Assembly: GCA_934754655.1 (NCBI GenBank)
Contig: CAKVIC010000001.1
Location: forward strand, 150,346 to 214,345
DNA from: an uncultured Candidatus Melainabacteria bacterium
Lineage (GTDB): Bacteria > Cyanobacteriota > Vampirovibrionia > Gastranaerophilales > Gastranaerophilaceae
DNA length: 64,000 nt
Direction of reading: 5' to 3'
Shown here: positions 40,854-49,553 of the stretch, in pieces
Layout: every line of letters starts with the position of its first letter
Numbering within the stretch: the stretch's first letter is position 1
The notes under the pieces: model-generated
What the model was told of the DNA's origin: nothing
The model's input: only the letters and a program-made list of their open reading frames with translations
Databases searched by the model: none
Program-made: the position numbers and the translations under genes

Positions 40854-41621
40854 TTATTTATTCAAATATTGATTAACCCAACGCACAATTATTTTTGAGA
40901 TATCTTCATCATTTTTCAATAACATCATGCCTGTACTATTTGATTTTGAAACATATTCTGTATAATTTGCTTGAGCAAACCTTTTTAAATATTTAGAATC
41001 TTTTTGAGAAGTTAAATCGTTAATTCCTAAAATTGATAAAAAGTCCGTATCATTTAATTGTGCCATTTTTACTGGAGTGTAAAGTCCTTTAACATTTACC
41101 ACAGGTGATAACATAACAATTGTTGCGGGCTTTTCATTCATCTTATCAGCAACAAGGATTCCGATGCTTGATCCCATATCAGCACCTACTATTACATAAT
41201 TTTTAAAAAACGAACGTTTAGGACTTTCTTCTTTTATAAAATTTATTACTGCTAAAACATCCTCAGACATTTTTTGATAAGCTGATGGTCGCATATCTTT
41301 CCATGACATCTTAATCAGTTTTGAATTATAAACACTTTTACCATGTCCTCTTAAATCAATTGTAAGCACTGCGTAACCACTTTCTAGCAACTCTTGAGGT
41401 AAATTCTCCCACCAAAAAGAATCATATCCCAATGAATGAAGTAAAATGACGGTTTTAAATTCTTTTTGCCCTTTCAATTTAGGATAAGAAAGTGTTCCCA
41501 CAATATTAAACTTATCAACAGATTGAACTTTTATTTCTTTTTTCACAAAATTAGCCGCAAAAACTTGTGTATTTGTAAAAAACAAAAATAATGTTAAAAT
41601 ATATAAAATAAATCTCTTCAT
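40854..41621 (-). CDS. Exported alpha/beta hydrolase-like protein with altered triad
   Basis: 255 aa. A signal peptide ends at VFAA (about 22). Alpha/beta hydrolase features: oxyanion region ILLHSLGYDSFWWENLP, then LTIDLRGHGKS. The nucleophile elbow reads G-A-D-M-G (VGADMGSSIG), Asp where most have Ser; Asp nucleophiles occur in dehalogenases and epoxide hydrolases. The expected catalytic His near the end is missing (NSTGMMLL where S/A-HG is usual). So it is either a divergent enzyme or inactive. Leaderless: TG-T-TATAAT stands 6 nt before the ATG. Confidence 0.75.
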   Translation of the reverse strand: MKRFILYILTLFLFFTNTQVFAANFVKKEIKVQSVDKFNIVGTLSYPKLKGQKEFKTVILLHSLGYDSFWWENLPQELLESGYAVLTIDLRGHGKSVYNSKLIKMSWKDMRPSAYQKMSEDVLAVINFIKEESPKRSFFKNYVIVGADMGSSIGILVADKMNEKPATIVMLSPVVNVKGLYTPVKMAQLNDTDFLSILGINDLTSQKDSKYLKRFAQANYTEYVSKSNSTGMMLLKNDEDISKIIVRWVNQYLNK

Positions 41622-41627
41622 AAAATA

Positions 41628-41636
41628 ATTATAACA
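41628..41636 (-). promoter_or_regulatory. Extended -10 box before a leaderless start
   Basis: On the minus strand TGTTATAAT, with TATAAT at 41633-41628, exactly 6 nt from the ATG at 41621. No Shine-Dalgarno. Confidence 0.6.
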
Positions 41637-41697
41637 TAGCTTAAAAAGATAATATAATTGATTAAAAAATTAAATTTAACAAAACTTTACAAAAAAG

Positions 41698-41734
41698 GCA
41701 ATTATTTACGAAATAAATACTTTATATATATAAG
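41698..41734 (+). promoter_or_regulatory. Bipartite promoter, GCAATT / ACTTTATATATATA type
   Basis: GCAATT at 41698-41703 and ACTTTATATATATAAG from 41719, 21 nt start to start, identical to the 37963 site and near-identical to 6915. AAGGAG and the ATG at 41757 follow. Confidence 0.65.
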
Positions 41735-41756
41735 AGTATAAAATCAAGGAGAAATT

Positions 41757-42665
41757 ATGTCATTAATAATAGATGCTAACATGAAATTGTTTGCCGATAG
41801 AATTGGCATAACTTCTTCTCGTATGATTGAGGATTACGGACTATCTACCATTGATGAAATTATAGAAGCAGAAACAGAAAAAGGCAATGCAGCCGCGTAT
41901 AATTACGCAATAGAAATGGGTGAGTCACCGGCAAAATTAATTCAGACTTTACAACTTCATTCAACAGAAAATAGGTTCAGAATACTGGATAGTATGAATC
42001 CAGTTGATTTAAAATATATTTTACCACTATTAAGCGAACAAGATTTAGTAATGGGACTAAGCTTTTTTAAGCAAGATTATATCTTAAAAATGCTTGAAAA
42101 TGTTAGCGTTTATGAACTTGCGAATTCTGCGCTTGAATTTTTCCCTCTTGAAGAATTATTAAAAACGTTTGACGAAGAAGATTACGCAATGTTTTTCATG
42201 AATGATGAACTAGAAAAAGAAGTCGTTATGGAACAAATTCGCTCTTTACCGGAAGATATTATGCAAATCTTTATTGAAAGTGTAACCGGCCAGCCTCAAG
42301 AAGACGTTGACGTTAATGAATTAATGACAAATATTGAAAGCCTTGATGACGATAAATTCAAAAAATTTACAGCAGCTTTACCTATTGAAGTTCAAATGCA
42401 ATTAGCTTATCAATTAATAATAGAGGATAAAGAAAGACTTTTGATGTTTCAACCGGAATCTTACATAAAAGTGCTTGGCAAATTACAAAAACCTGATATG
42501 ATAAAATCCTTAATTGGATTGAATAAATATTCTTTGATTATGATGAATGCAGAATTACCACGAGATTTAATGGCTGTTGTGGGCGCACAAGCTGATGCAA
42601 CAGTTTTTGCAAGATTTATTCAAAAAAATGGTAAAAGTATAATCGGCAAAGCTTTAATGATATAA
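41757..42665 (+). CDS. Helical-repeat protein resembling MgtE-N / FliG middle domains
   Basis: 302 aa, entirely helical and acidic. Repeated units such as ILDSMNPVDLKYILPLLSEQD, MLENVSVYELANSALEFFP, QIRSLPEDIMQIFIESV and FTAALPIEVQMQLAYQLI have the 'L..l....l..ll' character of MgtE N-terminal and FliG-type right-handed superhelices. No transmembrane channel domain follows, so it is not MgtE. AAGGAG is upstream. The shared promoter links it to the 67-aa and 659-aa orphans. Function not known. Confidence 0.65.
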   Translation: MSLIIDANMKLFADRIGITSSRMIEDYGLSTIDEIIEAETEKGNAAAYNYAIEMGESPAKLIQTLQLHSTENRFRILDSMNPVDLKYILPLLSEQDLVMGLSFFKQDYILKMLENVSVYELANSALEFFPLEELLKTFDEEDYAMFFMNDELEKEVVMEQIRSLPEDIMQIFIESVTGQPQEDVDVNELMTNIESLDDDKFKKFTAALPIEVQMQLAYQLIIEDKERLLMFQPESYIKVLGKLQKPDMIKSLIGLNKYSLIMMNAELPRDLMAVVGAQADATVFARFIQKNGKSIIGKALMI

Positions 42666-42712
42666 TTTTAATTTTTGTTAAAATTTAAAATATTGCTAGC
42701 AAATTCTTTTTT

Positions 42713-42732
42713 TAGGTGTTTTAATATACCTA
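42713..42732. repeat. Small palindrome upstream of the nucleotidase gene
   Basis: TAGGT and ACCTA flank a 10-nt AT-rich centre directly before the ribosome site (AAAGGAG) of the gene at 42745. It could be an operator or a weak terminator of the preceding gene. Confidence 0.3.
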
Positions 42733-42744
42733 AAGGAGTTAGCA

Positions 42745-44334
42745 ATGAACTTTAATATCATACCAGCATTCAAAAACATTCAACTTAACAAACCAGCATT
42801 TAAATCACAGCCTAATAAAACAAATACGAATTCAATTTTAGAAAAACAACCGACAAAAGATTCGTTTGAATTATCAATAGGGTATGTCAATGATATCCAC
42901 GGACAAACAAACAATATGATGAGAATTTTATCTGGACTTAAAGGCGATTTAAAGCTATCAGCCGGGGATAATGATATTGGTGATGAAAAAAACAAACTTA
43001 TTCATAAAGCAACTGTACTATTCATGAACCTTGCAGATATTAAAGCCTCTGCTCTAGGAAATCATGAATTCGATACAACGCAAGCAGATTTCATAAAGAC
43101 TTTAGAGAATATGGATGCAAAAATGCTATCTGTTAACTTAAAAAAAGTCGACAATTGGGAATCAAGGACAGATAATTTACCTGAATACGAAAGAGCAAAA
43201 CTTGATGATAAGCTTGCGAAATCAACAATCGTAAATGTAAAAGGTGAAAACGTCGGTATTATTGGAGCTTCTCCAATTGATATGTTTGATAGACTTACTC
43301 ACCCTAATTACCACAAAGATTGCAAAACGGATACTTTAGAATCTACAGTTAAAGAGATTCAAGAAGAAGTTAATAAAATGAAAGAACAAGGCATTAATAA
43401 AATTGTATTACTTTCTCATTTAGGATTAGCAAAAGATAAAATGATTGCGCCAAAACTTGATGGTGTTGATGTAATTATTGGAGGTCACACCCATGAATTG
43501 GTAAAAGACATAAAAGAAGGTAAAAATTTATTTTATACAAAATCCGGAGAACCAATAATTATTACGGAAGCCGGTAGAGATGGCAACTATTTTGGGCAAT
43601 TAAATCTTGAATTTGACAAAGATGGAGTTATTACAAAAGCACAAAATAATATTGGTGACACAAGTAATTTTAATAAAAATTTAGTTAATCAATATCTATT
43701 TGATAAAATTATGGGTGAACCTGAAGATATCGGATACATTCACTCTGCGCCATTGCCACCAAAAACCTTAATAGAAGAAAATCCTCATGCTAATTTTGTA
43801 TGTGACGCAATGCGCGATATAACAAATGCTGATATCGGAGTTTGGAACAATAGCGGTATTCGAAACTTTTTCCACGAAGGAGCTATAGATTCACGTGATA
43901 TTAAAGATATAGCACCATTTTTAGACAGAGTTAGCGTTGCAAATGTTTCTGAAAAAACGATTGTTGATATGTTCAAAAGAGCTGTTTATGAAACTTGCAC
44001 AAGCCATGGACACAAACCCGGTTTATTAGCAGTATCTGGACTAAATTACACAGTCAATAAATCAACAGGTGAAATCTTAGAAATGAATTTTATTGATAAG
44101 GATGGAAAAGAAACACCTATTGATTTAAATAATCCTAGAGAAAATAAATTTTATAGATTAACAACCGATGAATTTATGATGTCTGCTGATGCTGATTATA
44201 ATAAATTAGCAGCAGAAGAAGATTGCTTAGAAATTTATCCTTACGATAAAGACGTTATGACATGTCAATATATTAAAAAACTAAACATCCCTGTCACAAT
44301 CAATCAAACAGGCAGAATCAGATTTGTGGATTAA
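42745..44334 (+). CDS. UshA-type 5'-nucleotidase/metallophosphoesterase without Sec signal
   Basis: 529 aa. The metallophosphatase domain has GYVNDIHGQ (D-x-H), SAGDNDIGD, ALGNHEFD (GNHE), LLSHLG and IIGGHTHE. The 5'-nucleotidase C-terminal domain follows with NFVCDAMRD, NNSGIRNFF, FLDRVSVANVSEK and LLAVSGLNYTVN. UshA relatives are periplasmic, but this protein begins with a polar stretch and KPAFKSQ instead of a signal peptide. AAAGGAG precedes the ATG. Overlaps nnrD by 4 bases (convergent). Confidence 0.88.
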   Translation: MNFNIIPAFKNIQLNKPAFKSQPNKTNTNSILEKQPTKDSFELSIGYVNDIHGQTNNMMRILSGLKGDLKLSAGDNDIGDEKNKLIHKATVLFMNLADIKASALGNHEFDTTQADFIKTLENMDAKMLSVNLKKVDNWESRTDNLPEYERAKLDDKLAKSTIVNVKGENVGIIGASPIDMFDRLTHPNYHKDCKTDTLESTVKEIQEEVNKMKEQGINKIVLLSHLGLAKDKMIAPKLDGVDVIIGGHTHELVKDIKEGKNLFYTKSGEPIIITEAGRDGNYFGQLNLEFDKDGVITKAQNNIGDTSNFNKNLVNQYLFDKIMGEPEDIGYIHSAPLPPKTLIEENPHANFVCDAMRDITNADIGVWNNSGIRNFFHEGAIDSRDIKDIAPFLDRVSVANVSEKTIVDMFKRAVYETCTSHGHKPGLLAVSGLNYTVNKSTGEILEMNFIDKDGKETPIDLNNPRENKFYRLTTDEFMMSADADYNKLAAEEDCLEIYPYDKDVMTCQYIKKLNIPVTINQTGRIRFVD

Positions 44335-45182
44335 TTTATTAATTCTTTGATAACAATAGGATAATATCTTGAAAGCTCTGAAGATAATAAACAATATTCA
44401 GTAAGTTCTTTTGAAGCTATTTCGCCTGCTCTTGAATGAATAAAAACTCCCAGTTTAGCAGCCTCATATAAATCCATTTTTTGTGCTACTAACCCTGCAA
44501 TTGTTCCTGCTAAAACATCACCCGTTCCGGCTTTTGCCAATGCAGAATTTCCATATTTATTTATATACACACTATTATTATTTTTATTATTTACGATTGT
44601 TCTATGAGTTTTTAAAACTGTTATACATTTGTAAACATCCGTCAAATTTTTTGACGCTTCTTCTAAGTGCTCTAAAACCCATTCAACATTTGTATTTAAT
44701 AATTTTGCAGCCTCTTTGGGATGAGGTGTAATTATACAATTTTTATTTTCGTTACTAACAAATTTTGCTAAAACTTTATCTTTTCGAAATTCAGCAAGCA
44801 AACTCAAACCATCGCCATCAACAATAATTGGAATGCTATCAGGCAAAATTTTTATAACATTTTTAAAAATTTTTTTTGAAGCATTTGAAAGCCCTAAACC
44901 AGAACCCAATAAAATAACAGAATAATTTTTTAAATTCAAAAGACCTTCTTTGTGACTATAATATACTGCTTCCGGCAAAATTTTTGGAACAGCTTCAATA
45001 ACAGATTTTGAAGAAGATAAAGCAGAGTATCCGGCTCCAATTCTTAAAGAACTCATCGTCGCTAAATACGCGGCACCAATGTAATTATTAGAGCCACAAA
45101 AATTTAATACTTTACCAAAAGAGCCTTTATTAGAATTTTCTTCACGCACAGGCATGCACGGTAATTTATCATCATAAACCAA
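44331..45182 (-). CDS. nnrD: ADP-dependent NAD(P)H-hydrate dehydratase
   Basis: 283 aa, ribokinase-like fold: GSFGKVLNFCGSNNYIGAAYL, IVDGDGLSLL, CIITPHPKEAAKLL, VLKTHRTIV and the catalytic ALAKAGTGDVLAGTIAGL. It repairs hydrated NAD(P)H using ADP. The epimerase half (NnrE) often fused to it is absent. The start is TTG at 45182 or a nearby codon and overlaps the end of trmL by 11 bases. Confidence 0.9.
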   Translation of the reverse strand: MVYDDKLPCMPVREENSNKGSFGKVLNFCGSNNYIGAAYLATMSSLRIGAGYSALSSSKSVIEAVPKILPEAVYYSHKEGLLNLKNYSVILLGSGLGLSNASKKIFKNVIKILPDSIPIIVDGDGLSLLAEFRKDKVLAKFVSNENKNCIITPHPKEAAKLLNTNVEWVLEHLEEASKNLTDVYKCITVLKTHRTIVNNKNNNSVYINKYGNSALAKAGTGDVLAGTIAGLVAQKMDLYEAAKLGVFIHSRAGEIASKELTEYCLLSSELSRYYPIVIKELIN

Positions 45183-45621
45183 TTTGTCTTATTACCTCAT
45201 AAGCGACTATTGCGACTGAATTTGAAAGATTTAAACTTCTTTGTCCTTCTTTCATTGGAATTGTTATGGCGTTGTCTTTTATGACATACTCTTGTGGCAA
45301 CCCACGAGATTCCGGACCAAACACAATAAAATCGCCATCTTTAAATTCAATATCTGTATACAATTTCTTACTTTTCGTTGTTAGATAATAAAAATTAGCA
45401 CTAGAATTCTCTGCTTGCAATTCCTCTAATGTATTAATTTTATGGATATCAACACTATCCCAATAATCAAGTCCTGCGCGTTTTGTGTACTTATCAGCTA
45501 AAGAAAACCCCAGTTTTCCAACTAAATAAAGCGTAGAACCCGTACAAGCACAAAGTCTAGCAATGTTACCTGTATTCTGCGGAATTTCCGGCTCATATAA
45601 AACTACGTTTAATTTTGCCAT
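45172..45621 (-). CDS. trmL: tRNA (cytidine/uridine-34-2'-O)-methyltransferase
   Basis: 149 aa SPOUT methyltransferase, full family length: VVLYEPEIPQNTGNIARLCA at the N-terminus, FGPESRGLP and IPMKEGQRSLNLSNSVAIVAYE forming the knotted SAM site. Modifies the wobble base of tRNA-Leu in E. coli. Between pgsA (2 nt gap) and nnrD (overlap). Confidence 0.94.
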   Translation of the reverse strand: MAKLNVVLYEPEIPQNTGNIARLCACTGSTLYLVGKLGFSLADKYTKRAGLDYWDSVDIHKINTLEELQAENSSANFYYLTTKSKKLYTDIEFKDGDFIVFGPESRGLPQEYVIKDNAITIPMKEGQRSLNLSNSVAIVAYEVIRQIGL

Positions 45622-45623
45622 AA

Positions 45624-46208
45624 TTAATCTTCTAAAACACTCTTCGCTTCAATAACTACAGGCAATCCTCTGATTACGCAAAATACAATCGCAAAAACAG
45701 CTGCCCAATAACCAATATTCCAAACGATTTCTGAATATGGACAATTCGGAGTTTTTGCCGCAACAATAAGTATAAATGCCATAACTTTAGCCACTGCATA
45801 GCTAATTCTCATGAGTTTTGAACCTGTTATAAATTTACATATAGGATTTTTTTGCATACCAAAAGGCGTTAACCCTTTTTCCATAGCAGCACTTCTAATT
45901 GTGTCTGTAATAAAACCTCTCGTTAAAGCAATTATTGGAAATAAAATACTAATCCAGCCCATTACTGCGAACAAAACCCAATAGGTATTTTCAACAATTC
46001 TATCGCCCATAATATCTAAAAGCGCACCGAATTTTGATACTTCATTAAACTTACGCGCCACATAACCGTCAACACCATCTAAAGCAAATGCCAAAATTGT
46101 AAGTATCAAAGCCCAAAGATACGCAACTGAATTACCTTCCATTGCAAATATTAAATATACAGCAATGAACATAACAAAAATTCTAAATATTGAAATAAAA
46201 TTAGCCAT
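45624..46208 (-). CDS. CDP-alcohol phosphatidyltransferase (PgsA-like)
   Basis: 194 aa integral membrane enzyme. The catalytic motif D-x-x-D-G-x-x-A-R-x8-G-x3-D-x3-D is complete (ALDGVDGYVARKFNEVSKFG then ALLDIMGD). Most probably phosphatidylglycerophosphate synthase, but other CDP-alcohol substrates are possible. The ATG at 46208 has AAGGTG upstream; the longer GTG frame (46217) is less likely. Confidence 0.85.
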   Translation of the reverse strand: MANFISIFRIFVMFIAVYLIFAMEGNSVAYLWALILTILAFALDGVDGYVARKFNEVSKFGALLDIMGDRIVENTYWVLFAVMGWISILFPIIALTRGFITDTIRSAAMEKGLTPFGMQKNPICKFITGSKLMRISYAVAKVMAFILIVAAKTPNCPYSEIVWNIGYWAAVFAIVFCVIRGLPVVIEAKSVLED

Positions 46209-46232
46209 ACAAAGCACCTTCCAAATTAAAAA

Positions 46233-47231
46233 CTAAACCTTCATTCTTGAAAGAGCAAAGTCTTTATTGTTAAGTTCTTCAACTTTTGCCCCAAGCATAA
46301 GTTTTTCAGCTTCTTCTAAAATACTAACAACTGTGTAACCATTTTCTCCATCAGAACGAGCTTTATGACCTGTTGCACAACAATTTACAAAATGCTGACA
46401 TGCAAGTTTTAAAGGCTCAATTTCTAAATAATCAAGCGGATAATTTTGAGTATTAGCCGGTATAAAGTTATCATAAACCTTCAATTTATCAGTTTGCGCC
46501 GTATCATCAAACATAGCTGTTGCTTTGGTTCCTCTTACTAAAAGAGTCACGTGTTTTTGAGGTGTAATCCAACTATCAGAAATATGACCAATCATGCCAC
46601 CTTCAAACTCAATATCAATATGAGTGATATCCATTATGTTATTTCTATCAGATGAACAGCCGGTCGCTGAAATAACTTTTAACGGTTTTTTACCTGTAAC
46701 ATAAGATATCATAGAAACATCGTGTGGAGCTAAATCCCACATAACACTTCTATCATTTTTATGATAATTAACATTCAATCTATCACTTTGTGCGTAAACC
46801 AATTCGCCAAGCACACCTTCTTCTATAAGCATTCTTAATCTGTTTACAGCCGGATGATATAAAAGTAGATGATCAACCATTAAAACCAGATTTTTTGATT
46901 CTGCAAGCTCTGTTAAAACGCGAGCTTCTTCTGCTACCGTAGAAATAGGTTTTTCTACATAAACATTTTTTCCTGCTTCTAACATAGCTTTTACTATTTT
47001 AAAGTGTGTATGGCTAGGAGTAACAACAGCAACTCCTGTAATAGCATCATTATTAATAATATCATTGAAATCTTTTGTGGTTTTTACTCCCGGAAACTGT
47101 TCTTGAACAGTTTTTAAAGATTCGTCCTCTAAATCACAAACCATTTCTAACACATTTAAATTATAAAAGTTGCGGACAATATTTCTTCCCCACAAACCAA
47201 AACCAATAACTGCAATTTTTTGTTCTTTCAT
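46233..47231 (-). CDS. Gfo/Idh/MocA family oxidoreductase
   Basis: 332 aa. An N-terminal Rossmann fold (IAVIGFGLWGRNIVRNF) is followed by the catalytic-lysine motif VYVEKPIS and MWDLAPHDVSMI, typical of WlbA/nucleotide-sugar 3-dehydrogenase-like members. It probably oxidises or reduces a sugar (envelope glycan precursor), but the substrate is not readable. GAGAAGGT precedes the ATG. Upstream of the pgsA operon. Confidence 0.85.
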   Translation of the reverse strand: MKEQKIAVIGFGLWGRNIVRNFYNLNVLEMVCDLEDESLKTVQEQFPGVKTTKDFNDIINNDAITGVAVVTPSHTHFKIVKAMLEAGKNVYVEKPISTVAEEARVLTELAESKNLVLMVDHLLLYHPAVNRLRMLIEEGVLGELVYAQSDRLNVNYHKNDRSVMWDLAPHDVSMISYVTGKKPLKVISATGCSSDRNNIMDITHIDIEFEGGMIGHISDSWITPQKHVTLLVRGTKATAMFDDTAQTDKLKVYDNFIPANTQNYPLDYLEIEPLKLACQHFVNCCATGHKARSDGENGYTVVSILEEAEKLMLGAKVEELNNKDFALSRMKV

Positions 47232-47324
47232 ACCTTCTCACTCTTTTTGTATACACATTTTTATTACATTATATTACAACAACCTCTCAACGTAAAGCGT
47301 TTGAGATTAAATATAAATTAAGAT

Positions 47325-48473
47325 TTACAATAAGTCCGTAATATTGTCACGCGTTATTACCGCATCATAATTTTTTATGCCTAAAGATTTAAAAATATCT
47401 TCAGAATGTACGCCTGTGATTTTCCTACATTGTTCAGAATCATAATTTACAATACCACGCGCAAATTCAGTATTATTTTCGTCACAAATTGAAACAACAT
47501 CACCTTTGTTAAAATTATTAACAACTTTCACGATTCCAACCGGTAGTAAACTTGTACAATTCTTTAAAATAGCATCTTTTGCTCCATCATTTACAATAAG
47601 CTTGCCAATGACATTCGTAGCATAACCAATCCAACGTTTTTTTCCGGAAAGATTTTCATCCGTTGGAGTAAACATCGTACCATATTCTTCACCATTAAAA
47701 ATTTTACCCAAAATATAAGGAATTTTGCCGTTTGCAATTAAAACCTTACTTCCAAACCTTGTAACCATTTTAGCTGCGACAAGTTTTGATTTCATGCCGC
47801 CACGACCACCATCTGAAGCCCCTGTTCCTAAAGCCATAATTTCATCAGTTACTTCATTAACCTCTTTTATAAATTGTGCATTAGGATTTTCTTTTGGATT
47901 TTCTGTATAAAGTCCATCAATATCAGAAAGTAAAATTAACAAATCAGCGTCAATTTCACTTGATACAAGCGCTGACAACTTATCATTATCAGAAAAACAA
48001 ACTTGCATATCCTCTGGCATGTAAAAAGTTTCAACTGTTGAAACAGTATCATTTTGGTTAATAATCGGCACAACACCAAGTTCCAACAATTTATTCAAAG
48101 TGGTTCTTAAGCTTAAATACTTATGTCTTAAAGAAAAATCATCTTCTGTTAAAAGAATTTGCGCAATAGAAACATCTAAAACTCCAAATCCATTTTCATA
48201 AAAAGACATTAAACGACTTTGACCAACTGCAGCACATGCCTGTTTTACGCCATCGCCAGAAGTTGATGATAATCCAAGTTTTTTCTTACCCAAACCTACT
48301 GCACCTGAAGTTACAACAATAATTTCCTTTCCTGATTTTACAAGTTTGGCAATATCTTCAATAAAGGAATAAATTCGAGAAAGCGCAACTTCACCATCAT
48401 CATTTCTTAAAACATTTGTACCTAATTTAATTACTATTCTTTTTACATTTACAAAATCATGTCTTTCCATCAT
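47325..48473 (-). CDS. proB: Glutamate 5-kinase
   Basis: 382 aa. An amino-acid kinase domain (RIVIKLGTNVLRN, VVTSGAVGLGKKKLGL, INQNDTVST, FSDNDKLSALV, LLSDIDGLYTENP, GTGASDGGRGGMKSK) is followed by a C-terminal PUA domain (about 290-370). First step of proline synthesis; proA is not adjacent. Its ATG overlaps the thrC stop (TAATG), an unusual coupling to threonine genes. Confidence 0.95.
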   Translation of the reverse strand: MMERHDFVNVKRIVIKLGTNVLRNDDGEVALSRIYSFIEDIAKLVKSGKEIIVVTSGAVGLGKKKLGLSSTSGDGVKQACAAVGQSRLMSFYENGFGVLDVSIAQILLTEDDFSLRHKYLSLRTTLNKLLELGVVPIINQNDTVSTVETFYMPEDMQVCFSDNDKLSALVSSEIDADLLILLSDIDGLYTENPKENPNAQFIKEVNEVTDEIMALGTGASDGGRGGMKSKLVAAKMVTRFGSKVLIANGKIPYILGKIFNGEEYGTMFTPTDENLSGKKRWIGYATNVIGKLIVNDGAKDAILKNCTSLLPVGIVKVVNNFNKGDVVSICDENNTEFARGIVNYDSEQCRKITGVHSEDIFKSLGIKNYDAVITRDNITDLL

Positions 48474-49531
48474 TAAAAACCCATAACCTTTAATACATCA
48501 CTTAATTCTGCACTTGCTTTTTTAACATCTGAATTTGAATATTTAATCGCATTATCAGGATCTTTAAGCCCGTTTCCTGTCAAAACACAAACTATCGTTG
48601 AATCCGGTTTAACCTGATTATCCTTATACGCTTGAATCAACCCTGCAACAGATGCTGCACTTGCCGGTTCACATAAAACACCTTCTGTAGAAGCAAGTAA
48701 TTTGTATGCTTCAACTATTTTTTCATCACTTACACAACCAATTTTTCCACCACTTTCATCGCGAGCAGCTTCTGCTTGTTTCCAGCTTGCAGGATTACCA
48801 ATCCTAATTGCAGTTGCCAACGTTTCGGGATTCATAATTCTTTCACCTCGAACAATTGCAGCTGAACCTTCTGCCTCAAATCCCATCATTTTAGGCAGAT
48901 TTTTTATTATACCGTTTGCATAATATTCCTTGTAACCCTTCCAATATGCTGTAATATTTCCGGCATTTCCTACCGGAATAAAATGATAATCAGGAGCTTT
49001 ACCCAAAGCATCACAAACTTCAAATGCTCCAGTTTTTTGTCCCTCAATTCTATAAGGGTTTACAGAATTTACTAAAGTTATCGGATGAGTATCTGAAATT
49101 GCTCTAACGCATTCAAGCGCTTTATCAAAATTACCTTGTATTGCAATAATTTCGGCACCATACATCATTGCTTGTGAAAGTTTGCCGAGCGCAATATAAC
49201 CATCCGGAATTAAAACATAAGTTTTTAATCCGGCTTTTGCACCATAAGCAGCAGCTGAAGCTGAAGTATTTCCCGTTGAAGCACAAATTATTGCACTGGA
49301 ATTAGATTCTTTAGCTTTTGTAACAGCCATTGTCATTCCTCTATCCTTAAAACTTCCGGTCGGATTACAACCCTCAAATTTTAAGTATAAATCACATTCA
49401 AGCCCTATTTTTTTTGCTAAATTATCTGCTTTAATTAAAGGAGTATTTCCCTCATTCAAAGTAATAATTTGAGTTGAATCACTCACCGGCAGATATTTTC
49501 GATATTTATCAACAAGTCCTTTGTAATACAT
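48473..49531 (-). CDS. thrC: Threonine synthase
   Basis: 352 aa, PLP fold type II. PLP lysine in PTGSFKDRGM, STGNTSASAAAYGAKAG, the phosphate-binding GNAGN and the C-terminal TGNGLKDP. Converts O-phosphohomoserine to threonine. Lies 22 nt downstream of hom; GAGG is 8 nt before the ATG. Confidence 0.95.
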   Translation of the reverse strand: MYYKGLVDKYRKYLPVSDSTQIITLNEGNTPLIKADNLAKKIGLECDLYLKFEGCNPTGSFKDRGMTMAVTKAKESNSSAIICASTGNTSASAAAYGAKAGLKTYVLIPDGYIALGKLSQAMMYGAEIIAIQGNFDKALECVRAISDTHPITLVNSVNPYRIEGQKTGAFEVCDALGKAPDYHFIPVGNAGNITAYWKGYKEYYANGIIKNLPKMMGFEAEGSAAIVRGERIMNPETLATAIRIGNPASWKQAEAARDESGGKIGCVSDEKIVEAYKLLASTEGVLCEPASAASVAGLIQAYKDNQVKPDSTIVCVLTGNGLKDPDNAIKYSNSDVKKASAELSDVLKVMGF

Positions 49532-49553
49532 TTATAAAAACCTCATTAAAATT

